Assembly (NCBI GenBank): GCA_019448385.1
Contig: JAGTXO010000019.1
Span: forward strand, 593,001 to 657,000
DNA: 64,000 nucleotides
Source: Diacronema lutheri
Taxonomy: Eukaryota; Haptophyta; Pavlovophyceae; Pavlovales; Pavlovaceae
Reading direction: 5' to 3'
The translations under genes and the position numbers were made by a program. Below, piece by piece: positions 37,601 to 48,433 of this stretch (its first letter is position 1; each line of letters begins with the position of its first letter). The notes under the pieces were generated by a model, which was not told the origin of the DNA, made no database searches, and was given only the letters and a program-made list of their open reading frames with translations.

Positions 37601-40600
37601 GCGACCTTTGCCTTCTCGCCAATCTCGAGCGCGACGCGCTTCGAGTCCTCGAGATTCTCGATCAGCGCGATGTTCTCGAGCACGTCACCCTCGGCGTTGG
37701 CGAGCTGCTCGAGGATGCCGTCCTCGAGCTCCTTGGTCTTGATCTTGAAGCCGTTCATCTGCGCGATGAGCACCGCCTTCTGCTCTTCGAGGTCGGGCCG
37801 CTCCTTGAGGACCGTGAGCGCGAGGAGCTGGTCCTCGAGCCCGTCCTCGGTCACCATGAAGTTGATCAGCGTGCACTCCGCCTGGATCTCGGGCGGGTAG
37901 TGCGGGTTGGACAGCTTCGTCTGCAGGTAGAGCTTAAAGTCGGGGTGGTAGTCCACCTCCTTGTCGCCCAGCTTGACGAAGACCGTCCGGCCGCGCCGCG
38001 TCACCTGCCGCGAGATCACGGGAGCGAGCACCGCGTCGATGGACGTGGCGAGGTTCTCGATGACGATGGGCTTGCCGCTCTCGAGCGCGTTCTCGAGCTT
38101 TGGGATCAGCTGCTTCTGCCCGAGCCGCACGACGTGCAGCCCGCGCTTCTCCTCGCGCCGCTTAATCCACGTGATGCCCTGCAGCTGCGGGTCGATCATC
38201 AGCGGCCAGCGCGCGCAGTTAGTCGCGATCGTGCCGTTCTCGACGGAGATGCGGTCGGTGGGCAGCCCCTCGTTGGACCACGACGCGATCTCCGCGTCGT
38301 TCGTGAGGATCTTGAGCGGGTCGGCGTCGGCGCCCATCGGCACGCCGCCCTTTGCGAGCGGCAGCTCTCCGAGCAGGTAGGGGAGGAAGTTGTTCTTGGT
38401 GAGCCGCTCGCGGTAGAAGCGGTTGAAGCAGCCGTTGTACGAGACGAACGCCGCCGCGAGCAGCGCGTTGCCGACGAGGATCGGAAGCGAGTCGTTGAGC
38501 GACGCGACCGACTGCTTCCACCGCTCGCCCTCGGAGCCGAGCGCCGACATGAGCCGCTGCGCGAGGCCGAGCTTGCGCATGCACGCCTCGGCCTCGGCGA
38601 TGACCGCCTCCTTCTCGGCGACCGCCTCGTTGAACGCCTTGGTCAGCTCGGCGACCGTCGCCTCCGCCGCCTCCTTGGACGCGATCGCCGTGTTCTTGGC
38701 GCGGATCGCCTCCTCGAGCTGGCTGACGGCCGCGGCGGCCGCGTCACGCATCGGCTCGACGTTCTCGTTGATGTCCCAGTAGACAGTGATGTTGAGCACC
38801 CAGTCGCACAGGCCCGCGGCAGCGGACGACTTGTTGCGCATCGTGTCGACGTTGAACCACTCCTTCTCGAGGAGCGGCCGGATGTTCTTGAAGTTCTGCT
38901 TGGGCACGTCGCCCGCGTCGATCTTGTCCTTGAAGGTGAGGAGCTCGTCGAGGAACTTGTTCACGTCCTTCATCATACCCTGCGAAGCCTTCCACGACGC
39001 GTCGATCTTGCCCTTGGCGCCCGGGTGCAGCAGGTAGACGCACGCGCCAGTCACGTCGTCGATGCCGGCGGGCGGCTTGGCGAGCGTCTTCAGCTCGCCC
39101 AGGTCCTTCTTGTTGAGCGAATCGAGCGCGGCGGCCGCCTTGATGAGCGCGGGCTCGGCGGCGGCGAGGTCCTTCTCGATCTTCTCCTTCATCTGGCCGA
39201 CGACGACCTCCTTCTCGGCCGCGGCGCTCGCGATCACGTTGGCCTTGGCCGCTTCGTCGGCCGCCTTGCCCTTCTCGGCGTCGAGCTTCGGGATCATCGC
39301 GTCGCACTGGATCTTCTTCTCCTCGACCTCGACCTGCTTCAACTTGAGGTCCTCCTCGAGCATTGACACCTCCTTGGCCGTCTTCTCCAGCTTGGTCACG
39401 CCGTTGGACAGCCGGACGATCGCGTTGGTCGTCTCGGCGCGCCGCTTGGCGAGCATCGACTTGTAGAGCGCGATCAGCTCGAGGAAGGACTTTGGCGTCG
39501 TCCAGTTGTACCGCCGCTCGGTCTCGATGTACTGCCGGCTCGCGTCGTTCACCGCGACGAACGAGTAGGGCATGAAGCCGATCACCGACTCCTTCTGCGC
39601 CGGCGTGCCGAGATCGACGTCGTCGAGGAAGCGCTTCGAGACGGAGAAGAGCGCGTCCTCGGGCCACGGCTGGAACCAGTCGATCACGACGCAGTTGACG
39701 AGCGCGGGGAAGCGGCGCGTGCGCACCTTGATCGGGTCGCCGACGGGCGAGAAGCAGAGGATGGCGTGCAAGTTGGCGCGCACCTGGCTGATGAAGTAGG
39801 ACCAGCAGTTCTCGCGCGAGTCAGAGAGGCCGGCACGCTTGACGTTGGGCCGCACGACGTTGACAATGTCGTCCTGGTCTTCGGGCGGGAAGAGGCCCGG
39901 GATGTCGCCGGACGAGAGCATGTCGTTGAGGAAGACGAGGAAGCGCTCGTCCGCGATCTGCTGGTCGGTGAAGAGGAAGGCCATCTGCTCGCCCTTGAGG
40001 CCCGTCTTGCGGTACATGGCCTGCAGGTCGGCGCGCAGCTCGTTGACGCCGTACGTGGCGGAGATGACCACCTGGAAGACGGAGAAGGACGAAACGTGCG
40101 CGGCGAGGCGCGAGAGCGATTGCTTGCCCGAGCCGCCGACGCCGACGAGCAGCGCGTGCCCGCCGGGCGACTCGATGATGCGCGAGATGCGGCAGACGTG
40201 CCGAATCGCGTCCTCGAAGAGCACCAGGTTCATCACCGCGTTCGTCTCGTTGTACTCGGTGAGCGCGGCGGTGAGCGTCGTCGACAGGTCGGCAAAGGTC
40301 TGCACGCGGTCGTACGTCTTCTCGCCGAGGCCCTGCGCAAAGTGGCAGATGATGAGCGGCTCGGCCATGAGCGTCGTGGGCGACATCTCCTTGAAGACCT
40401 TCTTGGCCGTCTCGGCCGCGAGGTCCTTGTACCGCTTCAGGTCCTCCTTTGAGACGAGCCGATCGCCGTAGACGCGCTCGCTCTCGTGCAGCCACAGCTG
40501 CGCGAGTTTGAGCGGCTCGCGGAAGACTTCCGATTTGCCCATCAGCACGCCCTGGAAGACGCCCGCCATGTGACGGATGTTGAACTCGTAGTGGAAGTTG

Positions 40601-43600
40601 GACGCGGTCTTGCGGAACGTCGACGCGACCTTGCGGTGCAGCTGGAGCGCCGCCTGCACGATGCGCTTGCCCATCTCACCCTCCTCCACGTCCTTGGAGA
40701 AGTTGTGCAGGTGGCCGAGCAAGAAGGTCTGGTAGATGGTCGTGAGCGCCTCCGCGCCCGGGAAGCCGACCGCGAACGTCGCGAAGAGGCGCTGCAGGCG
40801 CGGGTCGATGATGAATGAGCCGGCGGTCGGGTTCATCGCGGCGAGGTACTGCGTGTTGAGCAGCACCTTTTGCGTCAGCTTGGTCATGTCGTACACGTGG
40901 CCGTACGCGCAGTGCTGCAGCATGAGCGCGATGTTCGACGCCGTGTTGTACTTGTCGAGCGCGGCCATGTTCAGGTCGTCGACAAAGTAGACGAGCTTCT
41001 TCGAGCCAGGCGGGCCGTAATTCTTGCCCGCCTTCTTCTCGAGCGGCGCCTCGAGGATCTTGAGGAAGAGCGACGAGTTGGTGTAGTAGTTGACGTTGAT
41101 CGAGACGGTCAAGTACTCCTCGCCGAGCGCGCGCAGCTTGCCGTTGATGATCGCCGTCTTGCCGCAGCCCGCCGCGCCGACGAGCATCGCCGGGTGCTTG
41201 CGCGGCATCAGGTTGTCCAGCCAGAAGGTGATCGCGACCGTCTCGCCCGTCGGCACCGTGACCGCCGACATCGGCGTCGCCGAGCTGTAGTTGAGCGTCG
41301 GCACGATGTCCGCCCAGGCGGCGAACTCGCCCTTGTCGCGGTCGACGAAGAAGTCGAAGACCTCGCCGCGGTGCGGGAACTTGATCTGCTTCCACGTGTC
41401 CTTCCACCTGCGCCCGCGCCCGCGCCGCGCGGGGTTCCCAGCCGCCGTGAGCCCCGCACGCGCGCGCGAGCGCGCGCCGGGCGCGCATAGCGCGGAGCGG
41501 CGGCGCGCGCACCAGGCGGAGAACTTCTTGCGGTAGTCGGTGCCCGAGGTGATCGCAAACGCCGAGCCGAAGCTCCAGACGGCCGCGAGCACAAAGTAGA
41601 GCTCAAACTTTGAGTCGTCACGGCCGACGTTCTCCTCGGTGAGCAGGCCCTCGAGGAAGAAGCAGAGCGTCTGCACCATGTTGAAGTCGAGGATCGGCAC
41701 GACCGACTTGAAGTCGCGGCGCAGCGTGTCCATCGTCGCGTCGCAGTACTTGTCAAAGAGCGCCTGCAGCGTGGCCGCGCGCTTGTCGCGCTGGTCGGGC
41801 TTGATGGTCGCCGGCTCGTTGTCGGAGAAGTCGTGGATCCACGACCTGACAAAGTTCTTCCACTGCTTGAGCTCGGAGATGAAGAGGATGCCCGCGCGTG
41901 TGACCGTCGCGGGCGACGCGTACGCCAGGTCGCGGATCTCGAAGATCATGCGCATGTGCGGCAGCAGCCGGATGCGCTCGTTGGACGCGAGCGTGAGCAG
42001 CCGGTTGTCGTCCATCACCGAGTTCATGTTCTCGATCCAGTTGGCGTCGAGGTCGCCGTCGAGGACGATCCACTTTGGGTTGGTGTCGGGCAGCGAGGCC
42101 ATCTCGCGCATCGTCGACGAGAGCAAGCCGTCCTTCCACTCGCGCGTCGCCATGTTCACGTAGCCGTAGAGCTCGTTGGGCGTGATCGACTTTGGGTTGA
42201 TGTCGCGGAACGTCGTCTTGCCGCGCACGCCGCCCTTGGTCCACACCTTGGAGAGCGTCTGCCAGCACTTGGTCTTGTTGTTGCCCGAGAAGCCAATCTC
42301 GAAGACGCAGTGCCGGATGTCGAGCAGGTCCTGCAGGTCGACGACGTTCTGCACAAAGTACTCGCTCGGCTGCAGGTTGGACTCGTGCGAGACGGACGCG
42401 ACGAGCGCCTCGAACTCGAGGTCGCGCTTGCGCGGCATCGAGTCGAAGACGTCGGGCCACAGGTCCTTGAGCAGGCCCATGAAGACGACCATGTCGTCCT
42501 CGACGATCTTGGGCAGGTTGAAGTCGCGCAGCGCGCGCATGAGCAGGCCACCCTCGGGCGAGTCGGGCTCGCCGCGCTTGAAGCCGCCCGCAACGACGAG
42601 CACGCTCTTGATCGCGCGCAGGCCCCAGTCGTAGTGCATCTGCGGCGAGAGCAGGTCCTTGAGCAGCCGGTAGAGCGTGAAGAACTTCTTGGCGAGCGTG
42701 TTCGCCGTCGTGTAGCCCTCCGCCATCAGCATGTTCTCCATGATCATCTGCATGTCGGGCACCATCACCGTCACGGGGCGGAAGAGCACCTTGAGCGATT
42801 CGGGCAGCTCGGTGCGGCCGAGGTAGCCCGGGTTCATCGTGATGAACGCCATGCAGCCGTCCGGGTGCAGCGTGTAGTCGACGCCCTCCATCCGAAACGT
42901 CTGGCTCTTCGCGCGGATCGCGTCGAGCACCGCCTTGTACTGGATCGAGTTGACGGACAGCACCTCGGCGAGCAGCCGGTTGTACTCGTCGAAGCAGCCC
43001 CACGCGCCGGCGGAGGCGAGGCCCTTGAACTGGTCGCCCATCGTGCGGTAGTCCATCTCGGGCCCGCAGTTGACGACGTAGACCGCCTTGCCGAGCTGCG
43101 CCGACAGGTCCTTGGTCGTCTCCGTCTTGCCCGTGCCGGCCGGGCCGGCGGGCGCGCAGCCGAGGACGAGGTGGCACGCCTGCGTCGCGGTCGTGTAGAT
43201 GCGATCGGTGAGCGGCGTGATGACGAGGCGGCCGGCGCAGCCGAGGTACTCGTACGAGTAGTTGAACATGGCGTCGCAGTTGAAGATCCAGCAGTCCGGC
43301 TCGTCCTTTGCGCCGTCGGGGTAGCGCATCCAGTACGTCTTGAGCTGGCCCATCCACTTGAAGTTCTCCTTCGAGTCGACGCCGTCGCGGATGAGCATCA
43401 GGTTGATGTCGCGCGAGTGCGTCTCGAGCGTGATCATGTTCATGATCTTGCGCCGCTGCAGGCTCTCGAGGTTGCCCTGCACGAGCATGATCAGGTCGGA
43501 GAGCTCGGCGATCTGCACGGTCGAGTAGTCGCTCAGCGCGCCCTTGTCGCCCTTGCCGAGCTTGTCGATCGCCAGCTCGGTGTTCTCGGTCCACTCGATC

Positions 43601-46600
43601 TGCGTCGTGACGAGCACGAGCTGCGCGATGTGGTCGAAGAGCCACACCGACCGCTTGCGCTTGGACTCGCGGTAGTCCTTGAGCGCGAGGCCGAGCTGAG
43701 TACGCAGCTCGGAGCGCATCTTGTAGATGATGTCGTTCAGGTAGATCTCGACCTTGCCCTTGAGCGCGAGCGGGCCGGTCTGCGAGAAGGGCACCACCTC
43801 GCCCTCGTTGGCCGTCATGGACTCGACCGTCGACGAGTTTGGCCCGCTCAGCTCGAGGGCCTTGACGCCCTGCAGCAGCGCGTTGATGTTGGACGCGACG
43901 ATCGCAGGCCGGTTGCCGTTCGAGAGGATGTCGAGGAGCATCGCCGTCGCGACGAAGTAGAAGCGCGGGAAGATGCGCTTCTTCGACTCGAGGAAGTCGG
44001 CGAGGCTCTTCTCGCACAGCTCGAGCTTGTCCGACATGTCGTTGAGGTCGTCGAGCAGGCCCGCGCGGCTCGATGCGACGACCGCGTTCTTCACCTCGCC
44101 GATGCCCTTGAGGCACACCTTGAACTTGGCGTCGATGCCGACGAAGCGGTCGGCGTCCTCGGGCAGCTCCTTCTTCACCTCCTCCGAGCCGATGAAGAGC
44201 GTCTCGAGGTAGGCCCAGCGGCGCTGCACCTCGGACATCATCGTGAGGACGTCGGACACGTTGGACAGCTCGCGCTGCCAGCGCGTCACCTCCTCCTCAA
44301 AGGTGGCGAGGTACTTTGAGGCCATCATGCCCTGCACGAGCAGCTGGTTCTCCTCGAGCGCGTCGAAGTTCTCCTCCGCCATCCGCATGAGCTGCAGGTC
44401 CGTGTCCCTGTGCTGGTCGAACTCGAAGCAGATCGCCTTTGGGCCGAGCGGCTCGTCGTCCTTGCCGCGCTCGCGCCCGTACCACAGCATCGAGAGCTTC
44501 GCAAGCTGCTGCTCCATCTTGTCCTCCTTGATCGCGCGGTCGACCACCTCGCCCACGTCGTCGACGTACTTGTGCAGCTGCAGCTGCAGCAGTTGGCGGA
44601 GTGCAAAGTCGGGCGGGAACGGCAGCGGGATCGCCTTGCCCGTAATCTCCATCAGCTGACGCCAGTGCCGCTCGCGCATGCTCGGCGACTTGAGGTCGCC
44701 GATGCACGGCAGCGCCGCGAGGAAGTTCTTGACCTGCTGATCGAGGCCCTTGTAGACGTCGTACTCGCGCGCGCGCTTGTCGAGCGCGCGGATCGTCTTG
44801 ACAAAATGCTTGCACTCCTCCTCCATCGAGCTCGTGTCGATCGCCTGCCACAACGTGCCCTCCCAGTTGCGCAGCGTCGTGTCCACGATTGCGACGAGGT
44901 CCCACAGCGCCTTCACCCCCGAGAGCTCCTCGCGGATCGCGCCGATCGCGTCGGTCGCTGGGCCGAGCGCCTCGGACATCTCCCAGATGTCCGTCGAGCT
45001 GCGGATCGCGCCCAGGTCGGCCTCGAGCTTCTTCACGTCGCGGTTGAACGCGTCGAGCTGCTTGTACGAGCCGTCCACGCCCGACGCGTACCTGCGGTGC
45101 GCGGAATGCGTGTGCACGCGCCGCGCGCGGTAAGGCGCAGCGCGCGGCGCGCGGCGCGCGGCGCGCGCGGCGCGAGTTTGGGCTGGGTTTGCTCACTCGA
45201 ACATGGGCGCGACACGCATCTGCGCGCTGAAGGTGTCCACCTTCTCGCGGAAGTCGGCGGCCTGCTCCGAGAGCTTTGCGCCGTGCGCATCGGCGACCTG
45301 CTTGATCGCCTTGCGCACGGTCGGCGCGAGCTTCTTCGCGCCCACCCACGCCTCGGAGAAGGACTCGACCTTTGCGCGCTTGGTCGCGGCCATCTCGGCG
45401 GTGAGCGCGCCGACGGACTGCAGGTAGCCAATCTGCTCGTTCAGCTGCTCGAGCTGCAGGTCGATCTCGCTGGCGCGCGTGCGGATGTCGAGGTCCGCCT
45501 TCTTCACCTTGTAGAGCAGCTGCACGCCGTCCCCGCCGTCCGCCTTGTCCGCCTGCGCGAGCGTGAGCGAGAGGGCGCGCATCATCTCCTCCTTGTCCTT
45601 CATCGCGCCGTTCACCGCCTCGAGCATCGAGCGCGCCATCTCGTCCGCGTGCGCCTTGGCGCCGAGGCCGTCGAGCGGGAGCGTGCGCACGGCCGAGAGC
45701 TCGTCGCCGAGCGAGCCGGGGCGGAGCTCGAGCACGGCGCCGTCGACGAACGCGGCGATGCGCCCCTTGGCGAGCTCCTTGGGCAGCGCCGCCGCGTAGA
45801 GCTGGCTCCACTCGCCCTTGTTGCTCAGCTGCCACAGGTCGTCGAGCGGCGCGCCCTCGGCGCTCTTGCCGCCGTAGACGAGCAGCCTGCCCCCGTGCAC
45901 GCTCAGCTCAAAGTCCGAGCGCGCGCCGGGGAGCGACGCGGGCTGCGAACCGGCAGGCGCACTGGCGGGCGGCGGCGCGGCGGCCGCATTCTTGCCGCCG
46001 GCCTCGCCGCCGTCGTCGTCTGCAGGCGCGGGCGCGGGCGCAGCGGCGACGGCGGGCGGCGCGTGCGCGGCGGACGTGGCAAAGCTGGCGCACAGTCGGT
46101 GCGGCTGCTGCAGCGCGGCGGCGAGCGCGGCCGGCAGCTTGGCCGCGGCGGCAAACACCGCGACGGCCGCCATCTTGGCCTTGTGAGCCGGCGCGATCTG
46201 TGCGCACAGCGCGCTCACCTTGTCCTCGCCCTCGACGATCGACCACGCGCCGCCCTTTGCGTCGAGCTGCCACGCGTACGCGGGAGGCGCGGCCGCGGCG
46301 ACCTTGGGCGCGGCGGTGGCGCCATCGGCGGCGGCGGCGCCGTCGGCGGCGGCGGCGCCGCCCTCCTCGCCGCCGCCCTCCTCGCCGCCGCCGCTGCCGC
46401 CCGCCTGTGCGCCAGCCGCGTCGGGCGGCGGCGCGTCCACTGCGCGGATGCCGCGCAGGTCGCGGTCCTCGTCCATCGGGATCACGGTCAGCTTGCCGCC
46501 AAGCACGCCGACCTCCATGCACGGCTTGACGCGCGGCGCGACGCCAACGACGCGCGTCGGCGCCCACACGTCCGCGAAGGTCACCTTGAACGGGCAGCCC

Positions 46601-48297
46601 TGCACGAGCGCCTCCGAGTGTGCGCCCGGCTCGTTCGGGTTCTCGTCGAGGAAGACGGAGATCTGGTAGGCACCCGCAACGGGCACCGAATAGGTGACGG
46701 TGTAACGGCCGTCCTGGTGGTCGATGACGGTCGCGGGCGGCTGGCTGCCCGCCGATGGTCCGTCGATCGCGATGCGCAGCGGGTCGCCGCCCGACGCGCG
46801 GTAGTGGCCCGCCGAATCCTTGGACTGGATGACAAACGATGCGGGGCAGCCCACCTCCTTCTTGCCGCTCAGGCCGGGGCCGAAGGCGACGCACTTCTTC
46901 GCGCTCGTGTTGAGGTAGAACTGGTAGAGGCACTCGTTCACCGTGTACGGCTCGCCGTCGATGGAGAGCGCGACGTTCACCTCGAGCGCGCCGTGCTTCT
47001 CAAAGTTTGGCGACTTGCACGAGACGTGGTGGCCGTCCTCGAACTTTCCGGGAACGATCATCTCGCGCTTCCCGTCCTTGGTCGCGAACTTGACGTTGAT
47101 GCGAGCCGACTCCTTGAAGAGCAGCCCGCGGATCATCACGGGTGCCTGCCCCGTGTACGGCCCCGACTGCGGCGCGATCGACGCGACCGCGTACGGCGGG
47201 CCGCAGATGCCCGCCACGTTGAGCGTCCACACGTCGTCGAGCCACTTGTGCCGCCAGCCGCCAAAGATGACGAGCGACTTGGTCGAGTCGTCGTACGCGA
47301 ACGGCGAGTCCTCGCGCGCGGGCGGCGGCGCGCCCGTGATCGTCTTCGGCGCCTCCCACCGGTTGCGGCCCGTGTCGTAGACGGAGACGGCGTTGGCGTA
47401 CCGGCGCGGCGCGGTCTGCCCTCCGAAGACGAAGAGGTACGAGGACGGCACCGACTTGATCGCCATCGCCGAGTGGTTCCACACGTGCTCGCCGAGCGTC
47501 GGCCACGTCGGCGCTGCGTCGGCGTCGCCGCCACCCTCGCCGCCTTCGCTCTCGCCGAGCGCGGCGGCGTCGGGCTCGAGCCAGCGGCACGAGCGCACGT
47601 CGAGCACGCACATGTCGCCGTAGTAGCCCGGGTCCGACTTGGACGTCCAACCGCGGCCGGCGTAGAGGTAGAGCTTGCCATCGGCGAGCGCGGCCGCGTG
47701 GTCGGAGCGCGGCGTGGGCACCGGCCCCTTCATCGCCTCGACCTTGACCCACGTCCACGACGCGAGCTCGAGGAAGTGGAGGTCGAGGAAAAAGTCGCGC
47801 GTCGAGCCGGGCCCGCCGTACCCGCCGAGGATGAGCACCTTGTGCTCGACGACAGCGCCGTCTTCCTCGGGCTCAATGTCGAGCCGGTTCGCCGTGTGGT
47901 GCGAGCGCGGGTGCGGCGGCGTGCCCGCGCACTCCTTGATCGACCACTCCCTCTTGTCGATGCTGAAGACGTGCGTGTCGTTGAACCGCCGCCCCTTGCA
48001 CAGCCCGCCAAAGATGAGCACGCCGTCGGCGTCGGGCAGGAGGGTGGCGGTGTGGCGCCAGCGCGGCGAGGGCACGTCGCCCAGCGGGTCGACTAGCTCC
48101 CACTTGCCCGGCTCGCCGAGCGTGAGCACGTACATCTCGTTGAAGACGGCGTATTCCTCCTCGTGCTTGATCCCGCAGCCGCCAAAGAGGACGCACTTGC
48201 CCGCGCCATTGCCCGTGAGCGTGTGGCCAGAGCGCGGCGTGGGCGCCTTGCCCTTCACCTGCACATTCGTCCAGACCACCTCGCCCGGCTTCACCAT
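34603..48297 (-). CDS. Axonemal outer-arm dynein alpha heavy chain (kelch/IPT/filamin head)
   Basis: Motor subunit of the ciliary outer dynein arm. Minus-strand exons are 48297-45197, 45091-41513, 41407-35677, 35569-35312, 35200-34943 and 34821-34603, giving 4381 residues. Kelch blades fill about residues 1-330 (VPSPRWRHTATLLPDADGVL), followed by IPT- and filamin-like domains and one more kelch-like motif, the head described for the Chlamydomonas alpha heavy chain (ODA11). AAA1 has GPAGTGKTETTKDL (about 1684) and CFDEYNR; AAA2 has a divergent P-loop GFSGNNKT (about 1968); AAA3 GAAGCGKT (about 2306); AAA4 GVGGSGKQSLSRL (about 2649). The stalk and microtubule-binding domain span about 2890-3175. 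The C-terminus ends VYTTTIRGPTFTF then VLAGVCLVMQPD. One 105-bp intron is in frame and stop-free. Undetected short introns are possible but not needed. Confidence 0.9.
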
Positions 48298-48433
48298 CGC
48301 GGGCGCCTGGCTCCTCGCCGCGCCCTGTGCGCGGCGCGGCTCCTCCCTGCTGAGAGGAAAGGAGGAAAACGGCCGCGTCCGGGCGAGCACCGGACAAGTG
48401 CCGCCGAGGCTCCCTCGCACGAGGGGGAGGACG
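48298..48433. promoter_or_regulatory. Divergent promoter of dynein and HMG-box genes
   Basis: Only 136 bp separate the two start codons. The segment holds a purine-rich GAGAGGAAAGGAGGAAAA block and GCACGAGGGGGAGG. No X-box-like dyad typical of ciliary genes is obvious. Confidence 0.4.

Noticed and set aside
35737-39366. A 1209-residue plus-strand open frame opposite the dynein
   Set aside because: It is the antisense shadow of conserved dynein motor exons, rich in Arg/Leu/Glu with no domain.
41833-48096. Further long plus-strand frames opposite the dynein
   Set aside because: Same reason: GC-rich antisense frames with no start context or family.
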